Shown here: positions 1 to 5,774 of the stretch, piece after piece
Layout of the letters: every line of letters begins with the position of its first letter
Position numbering within the stretch: position 1 is the first letter of the stretch
Made by a program: the position numbers and the translations under genes
The notes under the pieces: generated by a model
Database searches by the model: none
The model's input: only the letters and a program-made list of their open reading frames with translations
What the model was told of the DNA's origin: nothing
Assembly (NCBI GenBank): GCA_027295975.1
Contig: JAPUJX010000060.1
Location: 1-9,633, forward strand
Length of the DNA: 9,633 bases
Direction: 5' to 3'
Source: Gammaproteobacteria bacterium
GTDB lineage: Bacteria > Pseudomonadota > Gammaproteobacteria > Pseudomonadales > Azotimanducaceae

Positions 1-696
1 ATGAACCGAGACTGGTACTCAATGCCTTTCGATGATCCACCTGCCCCACGTATCAAAGATGCAATAGGTCTGGTGCGCGCTGCGATCGCGGCGCAAAAAG
101 GCGGTGGGTTGTTTTATGAAGGCCCGTATTACCAGGTAAAAATCCCAGTCTATTCGCGTCCGGGTGCCGTCAGGGAATCGATACCGGTCTGCATGGCGGC
201 CGTGAACAAAGGGATGATTCGCGCGGCCGCGGCAACTGCCGACGGCCTGATCGGCCACCCCGTATTCACCCGCAAGTATATGGCGGAGAAAGTGGTACCC
301 GTACTCGACGGTAGTGAGTGCGAACTTCTGCCTTACGTAATTACCGCCATAGCCGACAATACCGAACAGGCGCGCAATGAAGCCCGGAGTCAAATCGCGT
401 TCTATTACACGACGCGGTTATATCATTCGATTCTGGATCCACACGGCTGGAGGGAAGTGGGGGAGACGATCGCGGCGGCGTTCCGGCAGGGCGACTTCGC
501 GGCCATGGCCGCGGCGGTGACCGAGGAGATGATCGATCAAATTGCCATTGCCGGCACACCCGGTGAGGTGCGCGATCAGTTGAAACAATGGGAAACCCTC
601 GCCGATCACGTCATTCTGTACAGCCCCAGCATTGGTATGAAGGGCGCCCGGGTGCAGGAAAATCTGGATGCGATCATCGACACCTTCGCGGCTTGA
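1..696 (+). CDS. LLM-class (luciferase-like) flavin-dependent oxidoreductase, 3' part
   Basis: This is the C-terminal 231 residues of a luciferase-like monooxygenase-fold oxidoreductase, a TIM-barrel enzyme that uses FMN or F420. The SMPFDDPPAPRIKDAI stretch near residues 7-22, the segment around residues 38-48 (LFYEGPYYQVK), the AAVNKGMIRAAAATADGLIGHP stretch in the middle, and the C-terminal GTPGEVRDQLKQWE segment all fit the family, in particular F420-type members that end with a substrate-side helix after 'GTP'. Full-length members are usually about 320-350 residues, so roughly the first 100 residues lie left of the window and the ATG at base 1 is probably internal. The substrate cannot be read from the sequence. 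A thioesterase gene starts 32 bases after the stop, so the two are probably co-transcribed in acyl or xenobiotic metabolism. Whether the cofactor is FMN or F420 is undecided. Confidence 0.85.
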   Translation: MNRDWYSMPFDDPPAPRIKDAIGLVRAAIAAQKGGGLFYEGPYYQVKIPVYSRPGAVRESIPVCMAAVNKGMIRAAAATADGLIGHPVFTRKYMAEKVVPVLDGSECELLPYVITAIADNTEQARNEARSQIAFYYTTRLYHSILDPHGWREVGETIAAAFRQGDFAAMAAAVTEEMIDQIAIAGTPGEVRDQLKQWETLADHVILYSPSIGMKGARVQENLDAIIDTFAA

Positions 697-728
697 AATC
701 AGAAATTACAACCAGGACGGGAATCTCT

Positions 729-1172
729 ATGTCAGAACAGAAAACCGGAATTGCCTTCAACGAGGAAACCGCCAAGCGGTTTATGGGTACACCCCGTAGC
801 GGTGCCGGCGGTTTGCCGGAATTCCTCGGCTTTGAGATCTTCGATGCGGGGCCTGGGACGATGAAGGCGCGCTTCGAGGTGCGCGAAGAACTGCTCACCT
901 CCTTCGGTAACATGCACGGCGGCATTCTCTCGGCGTTTTGCGATCATATGCTGGGTTGCGTGTGTTATCCGGCCATGAAGAAGGGGCAGTGGGCGGCCAC
1001 CACGGAGTTCAAGATCAACCTTACAAGACCCGTCAGCAAGGGCACGGTGGAAGCAAATGCCGAGATCATCAATCTCGGCAGAACCCAGGCTGTGGTACGA
1101 ATTGACGTGATCAACGAAGGCCGTATCTGCGCAATGGCTCAAGGTACCGTGACCATTCGCGAACCGCAGTGA
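729..1172 (+). CDS. PaaI-family hotdog-fold acyl-CoA thioesterase
   Basis: A 147-residue cytoplasmic protein of the PaaI/YbgC-like hotdog thioesterase superfamily, which hydrolyses acyl-CoA or aryl-CoA thioesters. The signature is at residues 60-77: GNMHGG followed by the hotdog helix, with the presumed catalytic aspartate D72 nine residues after H63, as in PaaI. The later strands read FKINLTRPVSKGTVEANAEI and AVVRIDVINEGRICAMAQGTVTI, the usual central-sheet pattern. Length fits the family (about 130-150). The ATG at 729 was chosen because AGGA-type ribosome-binding sequence lies at 714-720 and the protein then begins like its relatives; the frame is open further upstream but overlaps the preceding gene. 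It follows the LLM oxidoreductase gene by 32 bases and converges with the next gene, whose stop lies 25 bases away. Its natural acyl group is unknown. Confidence 0.88.
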   Translation: MSEQKTGIAFNEETAKRFMGTPRSGAGGLPEFLGFEIFDAGPGTMKARFEVREELLTSFGNMHGGILSAFCDHMLGCVCYPAMKKGQWAATTEFKINLTRPVSKGTVEANAEIINLGRTQAVVRIDVINEGRICAMAQGTVTIREPQ

Positions 1173-1197
1173 GCGCCCTGGCGGATCATTGGCTCGA

Positions 1198-1767
1198 TCA
1201 GCCTGGCCCGACCACGCCGTCCGGAGGCCAGGGGGTCAGCCCTTCCTCCAGAGGTACTTCGAGGCTTTTGAGCAGCTGAGAGAAGAGGTGCCAGTTGCCG
1301 ATGGCGATTACCAGTTCCACCCGTTCGGCCTCCGATTTGATGTGTTTGCAGCAAGCGGCCCAGGTTTCGGAGAGGATGTGGCCATGGTCGAGGGTATCGT
1401 CCGTTGCCTGCAACACGGCCTTGTCGGCGTCCGTGAGGTTCTCCGCCGTTTGCCAATCACGTACGGCCAGAAGATCCTCGGCCGGGATATCCATGTTACG
1501 CGCGACGCGCCAGTGCTGAGTCCATTCATAGGTAGCACCGGTGCGCCACCCTATGCGCATAATGACGAGTTCCCGCAGGCGCGTGTCAAGCACGTTGCCG
1601 TCGAACAGCAGCGTTGTCAGCGTTCTGGCGATTTCACCCGCGACAGGCTGGTTGTGCAGGAGGATGCGGAACACGGAAAGTTCCGCAAATTGCGGGTTCA
1701 GGCCCAGGTCTGCCGCGCGTTTGCGGGATTCCTCCACGGGCAACATGGGTATTCTGGGTTCTGGCAT
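1198..1767 (-). CDS. Carboxymuconolactone decarboxylase (AhpD-like) family protein
   Basis: A 189-residue protein of the all-helical carboxymuconolactone decarboxylase/AhpD superfamily. The core is residues 63-101: RLRELVIMRIGWRTGATYEW, then H85, then a helix ending DIPAEDLLAV. The family's E-L-hydrophobic pattern and the Y-E-W-x-x-H motif are present. The CxxC of AhpD peroxidases is absent, so this belongs to the decarboxylase-like subgroup and not to the thiol peroxidases; two adjacent cysteines at 139-140 lie outside that site. The second half (residues 111-170) repeats the helical pattern, LTDADKAVL and then VELVIAIGNWHLFSQLL. The ATG at 1767 is preceded by AAAGGA about 8 bases upstream, whereas the open frame extending to 1938 would run into the divergent lipoprotein gene. 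Many such genes are annotated without a proven reaction, so the substrate is left open. Neighbouring oxidoreductase and thioesterase genes suggest catabolic metabolism. Confidence 0.85.
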   Translation of the reverse strand: MPEPRIPMLPVEESRKRAADLGLNPQFAELSVFRILLHNQPVAGEIARTLTTLLFDGNVLDTRLRELVIMRIGWRTGATYEWTQHWRVARNMDIPAEDLLAVRDWQTAENLTDADKAVLQATDDTLDHGHILSETWAACCKHIKSEAERVELVIAIGNWHLFSQLLKSLEVPLEEGLTPWPPDGVVGPG

Positions 1768-1800
1768 AACTGGTATCCTTTCGTGGAAGTTTTTGAGACG

Positions 1801-1825
1801 CCCGGTAGCGCCGCAGGCAACCGGG
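1801..1825. repeat. Inverted repeat in divergent promoter region
   Basis: CCCGGT (1801-1806) and ACCGGG (1820-1825) form a perfect 6-bp dyad with 13 bases between the arms. It sits in the 76-bp gap between the carboxymuconolactone-decarboxylase gene and the divergent lipoprotein gene. It could be an operator or an mRNA leader hairpin. A TACAAT box for the minus strand overlaps its edge (1833 to 1828) without a good -35 element. Short GC-rich dyads arise by chance, so this is a weak call. Confidence 0.25.
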
Positions 1826-1843
1826 TAATTGTAGGGGAATGAC

Positions 1844-2410
1844 GTGAGACGTTGGTATTCCATTCGTGCGCGATTAATTGGACTAGCGGCATTGGTCTTT
1901 TTGGGTGTTGGTTGCGCATCGCAGCAAAAATTGAGCACTCAGGTTCCCGCGGGGTTTGATCTCTCCGGGAACTGGATATTGGCGCCTGAACTGAGTGACG
2001 AGACTCCCGACCTGAGAAAGTTGCAGTCCCGCGGGGACCGCAAGGAGCTCAAACGCGGACAGTTACTCTCGGAAGGGCGTGCCGGCGCGGGAAGTTTGAT
2101 GTTCATTACTCACGACTTTCCCGTGTTGCAAGCCAGACACATGGCCATCGAGCAGAACGTCGACTCGATGGGCATCGAATACGACCGGGGCGGATATCGC
2201 GATGTGTCCTGGGGTGAGCGCAGCCGTGATTTATGGGACGTATATTCAGGGTGGGATCAAGGCAATCTCGTGATCGTGTCCCAGGGGCACAATGCACAAG
2301 TCAAAGAGACCATGCGTTTTGAGGAGAATGGCCGGGTGCTGGTGATTTCCATTGAAGTGGATGCGGACGGTGAGATGGTGACGGTCGTCCGTGTGTTCCG
2401 GCGCCGTTGA
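1844..2410 (+). CDS. Putative outer-membrane lipoprotein of unknown function
   Basis: A 188-residue protein with a lipoprotein signal peptide: basic n-region (MRRWYSIRAR), hydrophobic core, and a lipobox-like segment ending in C24. Position -3 is glycine where serine, alanine or threonine is commoner. The residue after the cysteine is alanine, which does not favour inner-membrane retention, so the outer membrane is likely. The mature part opens with a DLSGNWILAPELSDE segment, like the 'xGxWxLxPxxSD' start of many beta-rich lipocalin-like proteins. It continues with GWDQGNLVIVSQGHNAQVKE and ENGRVLVISIEV, which look like consecutive beta strands. No catalytic motif is visible. The start is GTG at 1844, with GGGGA at 1834-1838. 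A two-codon mini-frame, ATG ACG TGA (1839-1847), overlaps this start. The gene converges on the metallopeptidase gene with 22 bases between stops. I do not recognise the family. Confidence 0.75.
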   Translation: MRRWYSIRARLIGLAALVFLGVGCASQQKLSTQVPAGFDLSGNWILAPELSDETPDLRKLQSRGDRKELKRGQLLSEGRAGAGSLMFITHDFPVLQARHMAIEQNVDSMGIEYDRGGYRDVSWGERSRDLWDVYSGWDQGNLVIVSQGHNAQVKETMRFEENGRVLVISIEVDADGEMVTVVRVFRRR

Positions 2411-2432
2411 CATAAACGTAGCCTCATCCTGG

Positions 2433-3872
2433 CTAATCCAGATTCTCCAATGCGTATTCCGCCATGCGCCGCCAGATGCTGTTGGATGCCCAGTTGCGAG
2501 CATTGATGAGATGCATTTTCGCCCGTGTATCACCGATGATGCGGTACCCCTCGCCCAGGTAGAAATTGATGCGCGGTGACCAGGGCACCTTGGTGTAAGC
2601 AACACGCAGGTAGTTGATCGCATCGCCAGCCTGCCCGGAATACAGATAAGCGAGCCCCAGGTGATAGATCGCGTCATAACGATCTGGATCGCTGCGCATG
2701 GCGGAACGCAGCAGCGGGATGGCTCTTTGCCATTTTTCGTCACAGGCGATCTCGCGGCTGAATATGCACCCCCCCACCAGCACGTTGGCAAGCTGAATCC
2801 GGGCGGATACATCGGTGTCGTCCCGGCCGAGGGCGTCTTCGGCTGATTGCAGTGAGTTGGCTTCCTCCTGGTTCCGGTAATAGGCTTTGGAAAGGGCAAC
2901 CAGGGTGTCGACCGGGGCATAGTCGCTTTCGAGCAGATTTTTCAGAACGGCGATTGCACCCTTCGGGTTGTGTTCCATCATTATCGACGCGAGTTCCATG
3001 TTCCGCTCCGCGTCTTCGAGACAAATGGGTTCGATGGGACCGAACGCCGCGTTGGCATGTTCGGGTAATGGTTCCAGCCGGGTCGGCAGCGGGCCGCGCA
3101 GATGTCGTTTGAGCGCGCGTTCCAGGCCCTGAGGGTTTGTTCCAAAGGCACGTTCGAATCCTCGGTTGATGTCACTCAGATACGCTGCGAGCTGTTGCTG
3201 CCGTGCGCCGGCATCGGGTCCGAAGTTCAAATAGTGGACGAACAGCCACGACCAATCATAAAACGCGGAGAGTTTTTCATGGCGCCAGTCCGCGATATCA
3301 CGGGTGTCCACGACCTTCGCCAGGCGAAGACTGGTGTTGTTCAGGGTGTCCCGAACACGAGCCTTGTGGGGACTTGCGCCGATGAGAACCTGTTTGTCGG
3401 TGAATTCCAGCGTGGAGAGGAAGCTCGCCAGGCCTTCTTCGTACCAGAGCGGATAACTGACATCGATCCTGTCGCGTACCAGGTAGTGGCTATACTCGTG
3501 CAGTGCGGTTTCTCCCAGAAATCGATTACCCGGCTGGGGCCCAATCACCAGACGGTGTTCGTTCATGGATGGGTGCATGAAACCGGCAAACGCGCGAGCT
3601 TTGACAGTCACGCGAAAGTCGCGCCGGGAGGCGAATATAAAAACCTTCAACGGCAGCCTCGTCTCGCGCGTATCGTCGCCGATGTATCGATTGACACTCA
3701 GCCGAAAAAGCTCCATGAGACGGGCGATATTCTGAACATCGGAGCTGGTGATATCGGTTACGAGTTCGAACCGTGGCGTGTTGAATCGGCACCACTCATG
3801 ATCGAATGCGTCGGCCGTAACCGTCTGGCCAGCCAGTAGCGCCAGGCAACCGACAACGCCGTGTAACAGGAT
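2433..3872 (-). CDS. Secreted gluzincin-type metallopeptidase (MA-like) with C-terminal TPR region
   Basis: About 479 residues, numbered from an ATC codon at 3872. Residues 2-22 are a hydrophobic signal peptide ending TVTADA. The peptidase-MA-like domain follows: HEYSH at 125-129 (3486-3500), the zinc-binding HExxH motif, then LWYEEGLASFLS with the presumed third zinc ligand at E145 or E146. This spacing is typical of gluzincins. Residues about 287-461 form several TPR-like helical pairs, for example AIYHLGLAYLYSGQAGDAINYLRVA, suited to holding a protein partner. The product is expected in the periplasm or at the cell surface. The start is uncertain: the frame is open to 4169 but has no ATG, GTG or TTG between 4124 and about 3716. 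GAGGA (3882 to 3878) lies five bases before ATC and eight before CTG (3869), so a non-standard start is possible; a sequence error is the alternative. Starts farther upstream would run antisense through the divergent gene. Confidence 0.8.
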   Translation of the reverse strand: MLLHGVVGCLALLAGQTVTADAFDHEWCRFNTPRFELVTDITSSDVQNIARLMELFRLSVNRYIGDDTRETRLPLKVFIFASRRDFRVTVKARAFAGFMHPSMNEHRLVIGPQPGNRFLGETALHEYSHYLVRDRIDVSYPLWYEEGLASFLSTLEFTDKQVLIGASPHKARVRDTLNNTSLRLAKVVDTRDIADWRHEKLSAFYDWSWLFVHYLNFGPDAGARQQQLAAYLSDINRGFERAFGTNPQGLERALKRHLRGPLPTRLEPLPEHANAAFGPIEPICLEDAERNMELASIMMEHNPKGAIAVLKNLLESDYAPVDTLVALSKAYYRNQEEANSLQSAEDALGRDDTDVSARIQLANVLVGGCIFSREIACDEKWQRAIPLLRSAMRSDPDRYDAIYHLGLAYLYSGQAGDAINYLRVAYTKVPWSPRINFYLGEGYRIIGDTRAKMHLINARNWASNSIWRRMAEYALENLD

Positions 3873-3935
3873 GTTTGTCCTCGACCCGGGGTGGAATTTA
3901 CCTTTAGACTCGAGCCTCCCCCATGGTTCGGGACT

Positions 3936-4493
3936 ATGGACTATTTTTTGTCGAAAACGGCTTCCATATTGAGAGTAGGGCTGGCGGCGCTGATCTCGCT
4001 GGGTGTGGGCGCCGCGGAACTTGCTGATTCCGCGGATCGGAAAGCTTCCGGGGTACAGGGAAAAACGGCGGAAGAAATTTTTCCGACCGTGAGTTGTATC
4101 GCGGAGCAGACCGGTGGGTTTCACGATCATCCTGACGGGGGGGAGGTTTATGAACCGGCGCTTTTTCATCCGATTTCGTTCACCCTCGAGGAAAACCTGA
4201 TTTTCATGAGAAACCTCGCCAGGAGCGAGGGGGGTCCGGATCTGTACTTGACCTTACGCACCTCCGAGGCGAGAGAAACCGAACTCGAATGCCGGCAGGT
4301 GCGAGGAAGTCTGGGGGCGACCGGGTTCAGCTGCGTTAACAAACCGCCCTCGGAGATGTTGTTGATCAATCGCGGTTCGTTACGCTTCACGCGCACTGCG
4401 GTAGGCGGTTGGACTTTTGTGGGTGCTTCAGATAACCACGATGGCGATTCCATATTCGTGGAATACGGATCTTGCGCTCGGAAACGAGAGTGA
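3936..4493 (+). CDS. Secreted protein with four cysteines, unknown function
   Basis: A 185-residue protein with a Sec signal peptide: MDYFLSKTASILRVG, then a hydrophobic core ending GVGAA, with likely cleavage near residue 27. The mature part has exactly four cysteines (C54, C119, C133, C180), which could form two disulfides in the periplasm. The C-terminal strand pattern, SLRFTRTAVGGWTF ... SIFVEYGSC, with glycine and cysteine near the end, suggests a small beta-rich domain. No enzyme motif is seen. The frame is open from a GTG at 3891, but ATG at 3936 gives a standard signal peptide and avoids overlap with the divergent metallopeptidase leader. The ribosome-binding site is weak. A strong intrinsic terminator begins inside the stop codon, supporting this as the real gene and a single-gene transcript. 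I do not recognise a named family. Confidence 0.72.
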   Translation: MDYFLSKTASILRVGLAALISLGVGAAELADSADRKASGVQGKTAEEIFPTVSCIAEQTGGFHDHPDGGEVYEPALFHPISFTLEENLIFMRNLARSEGGPDLYLTLRTSEARETELECRQVRGSLGATGFSCVNKPPSEMLLINRGSLRFTRTAVGGWTFVGASDNHDGDSIFVEYGSCARKRE

Positions 4494-4529
4494 GGCCGTC
4501 AGAACGGATCCTGGCGGCCTCCATTTTTT
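4492..4529 (+). terminator. Rho-independent terminator after the four-cysteine protein gene
   Basis: GAGGCCGTCAG (4492-4502) pairs with CTGGCGGCCTC (4511-4521) over 11 bp, with one T-G wobble and an 8-base loop (4503-4510). It is followed by CA and then six T residues (4524-4529). The first bases of the stem overlap the TGA stop at 4491-4493. On the other strand the hairpin is not followed by a T run, so it terminates mainly rightward transcription, though it lies just past the end of the convergent small gene. Confidence 0.88.
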
Positions 4530-4537
4530 GAGCTGAC

Positions 4538-4795
4538 TTACTCGGCTTCTTCTTTTTCCAGCGGCTCTTCCAGCGATTCTGCCTGTTCGAGGATCGCCTG
4601 AAGTTCCGCGTCTATTGGTTCTGCATTCGCCACCTGCTCTTTTTCCGCGGCGATGTTGATGAGTTCGATGACTTGCAGACGTTCTTTGACGCTGAGGTTT
4701 TGTCCCTGAACGATTTGATCGCCATCGCCATTACCAGCGTTAGCAAATGCGGTGCCGGCGAACATGGCCAGCGTTACCCAAATCAGCTTTCTCAT
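4538..4795 (-). CDS. Small secreted acidic protein, unknown function
   Basis: An 85-residue protein. Residues 1-20 (MRKLIWVTLAMFAGTAFANA) are a textbook Sec signal peptide with an ANA-G cleavage site. The mature 65 residues are very acidic and mostly helix-forming: NLSVKERLQVIELINIAAEKEQ, then a glutamate-rich tail ending LEEPLEKEEAE. There are no cysteines, no lipobox and no catalytic motif. The ATG at 4795 has CAGGAG about 9 bases upstream, and the reading frame further upstream has no such signal. The gene follows the BTLCP peptidase gene on the same strand after a 98-bp gap that contains a perfect 16-bp palindrome. It could be a small periplasmic adaptor, an inhibitor, or a substrate of the neighbouring peptidases; nothing in the sequence decides between these. 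Confidence 0.7.
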   Translation of the reverse strand: MRKLIWVTLAMFAGTAFANAGNGDGDQIVQGQNLSVKERLQVIELINIAAEKEQVANAEPIDAELQAILEQAESLEEPLEKEEAE

Positions 4796-4852
4796 TCGGC
4801 TTGTCTCCTGTGGATTCTCTACCTGCCACCCGAGCCCATACCCTGCAATCGA

Positions 4853-4868
4853 GCTAACCCGGGTTAGC
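4853..4868. promoter_or_regulatory. Perfect 16-bp palindrome, candidate operator
   Basis: GCTAACCCGGGTTAGC is a perfect palindrome with no spacer. It lies in the 98-bp gap between the BTLCP peptidase gene and the small secreted protein gene, 58 bases upstream of the latter's ATG. No T run follows on either strand, so it is not an obvious terminator. The position suits an operator controlling the small gene. No convincing -35/-10 pair was found next to it. Confidence 0.45.
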
Positions 4869-4893
4869 GTCCTTCTGCGCTCCGTTTCAGACC

Positions 4894-5580
4894 TTAGCCC
4901 TTCGTTCCTTCGTGGTCCCAAACGGATTTCTCATTTACCGCGAAAATATACCGATACCCGCGATGTCTCCCCTTGATAATGCTCCCGTTCGACTCCAAAA
5001 ACCAGATGGTGTCGTCAGGCCGTCTGACCGCGAGCACGGCGTGATAACCCCGGGATTTGCGTTCGTAACTCACCAATACCCGCAGGTCGTCCGCGTTAAA
5101 ACCCAGTTCACGCAGCATGAAATACTTGGCCGTCGCATAGTCTTCACAGTCTCCGCCGCGGCGGAGAAATTCCAGGAGGGTGGACCATTTGCTGCGGAAT
5201 ACTTCCTCCTCTTGGCTCAGGGCGCTGACCTGCCGGTGAACGCGGTCTCTTCGGTAGTGGCGATTGTTGACATAGCGGTTGATGAGTAAAAACTGGCGGT
5301 CGGGTTCAAGATCGACGGCACGCAGTAATATGTGGCGCAGGCTCTTGAGACGGCGGTCCTCACAGGAATTTTCGTCTTCCAGACAGGATTCGATCTGCAT
5401 CCTTTGTTCCGCGTGCCGGGCGAGGGTTTCCGCCCAATCGGGGAGGAGACCCGCATCACCTAAGTAGTCGGGCCGATCAAAGCGAGACTGTTCCGCGGAT
5501 ACCTGGCTGCAGAAAAAGAGGGTCAACAACGCCCCAACGGTATAAACGACGCGCAAGCGCCGCCGGTAGCGCTCATCCAT
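4894..5580 (-). CDS. LapG-like (BTLCP) transglutaminase-like periplasmic cysteine peptidase
   Basis: A 228-residue member of the bacterial transglutaminase-like cysteine peptidase family (DUF920), to which LapG belongs. LapG cleaves large adhesins in the periplasm under control of the c-di-GMP receptor LapD. Residues 1-30 give a signal peptide: arginine-rich n-region, hydrophobic core, VSA-E cleavage. The family core is LRRGGDCEDYATAKYFMLRELG with nucleophile C145, then GYHAVLAV with H180, 35 residues later as in LapG. The third site reads FLESNG (about 195-199) where the family usually has L-D-N, so the acid is E196 or is replaced by S197. The first 130 residues contain the family's YV/NxxxYxxD-like NRYVNNRHYRRD segment. 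ATG at 5580 was chosen; a TTG at 5598 would add six residues, and neither has a strong ribosome-binding site. No LapD or large adhesin gene is in view, so the LapG role is inferred only from the family. Confidence 0.85.
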   Translation of the reverse strand: MDERYRRRLRVVYTVGALLTLFFCSQVSAEQSRFDRPDYLGDAGLLPDWAETLARHAEQRMQIESCLEDENSCEDRRLKSLRHILLRAVDLEPDRQFLLINRYVNNRHYRRDRVHRQVSALSQEEEVFRSKWSTLLEFLRRGGDCEDYATAKYFMLRELGFNADDLRVLVSYERKSRGYHAVLAVRRPDDTIWFLESNGSIIKGRHRGYRYIFAVNEKSVWDHEGTKG

Positions 5581-5640
5581 GGGTTTATCGTCGCTCAACT
5601 GGGGTTTTCGTGCAATTGGTGGTTTCGCGGGAATGAACCG

Positions 5641-5662
5641 ATTCGATTACATTTAGTCGAAT
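5641..5662. promoter_or_regulatory. Inverted repeat in the divergent peptidase promoter region
   Basis: ATTCGA (5641-5646) and TCGAAT (5657-5662) form a perfect 6-bp dyad with a 10-base spacer. It lies in the roughly 194-bp gap between the divergent BTLCP and transglutaminase-TPR genes. The half-site spacing of 16 bp centre to centre is compatible with a dimeric regulator. Nearby, TTGAGG (5703-5708) and CAATAT (5726-5731), 17 bp apart, make a poor promoter for the rightward gene. The binding protein is unknown. Confidence 0.3.
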
Positions 5663-5774
5663 TGTAGGACAGGCATTGAGGTGTGCGGGGGGCGGTTTCG
5701 AGTTGAGGAAGCGACCACATAGGCGCAATATTCTTCCGCAGACACCGAATCAAGCCGAGGTAGGTTCAGCTGAT

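Noticed and set aside
1189..1842. A 217-codon open frame on the plus strand
   Set aside because: It is the antisense shadow of the carboxymuconolactone-decarboxylase-family gene, which has clear family motifs and a ribosome-binding site.
1839..1847. Two-codon leader frame ATG ACG TGA overlapping the lipoprotein GTG start
   Set aside because: It is real in the sequence, but so short an arrangement is common by chance and nothing else supports translational coupling.
3102..3839. A 245-codon open frame on the plus strand
   Set aside because: It is antisense to the metallopeptidase domain, shows no recognisable protein pattern, and the minus-strand frame carries a signal peptide, HEYSH motif and TPRs.
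3873..4169. Start of the metallopeptidase at the ATG at 4169
   Set aside because: It would add 99 residues of low-complexity, arginine-rich sequence before an internal signal peptide and overlap the opposite-strand gene that has its own signal peptide and terminator.
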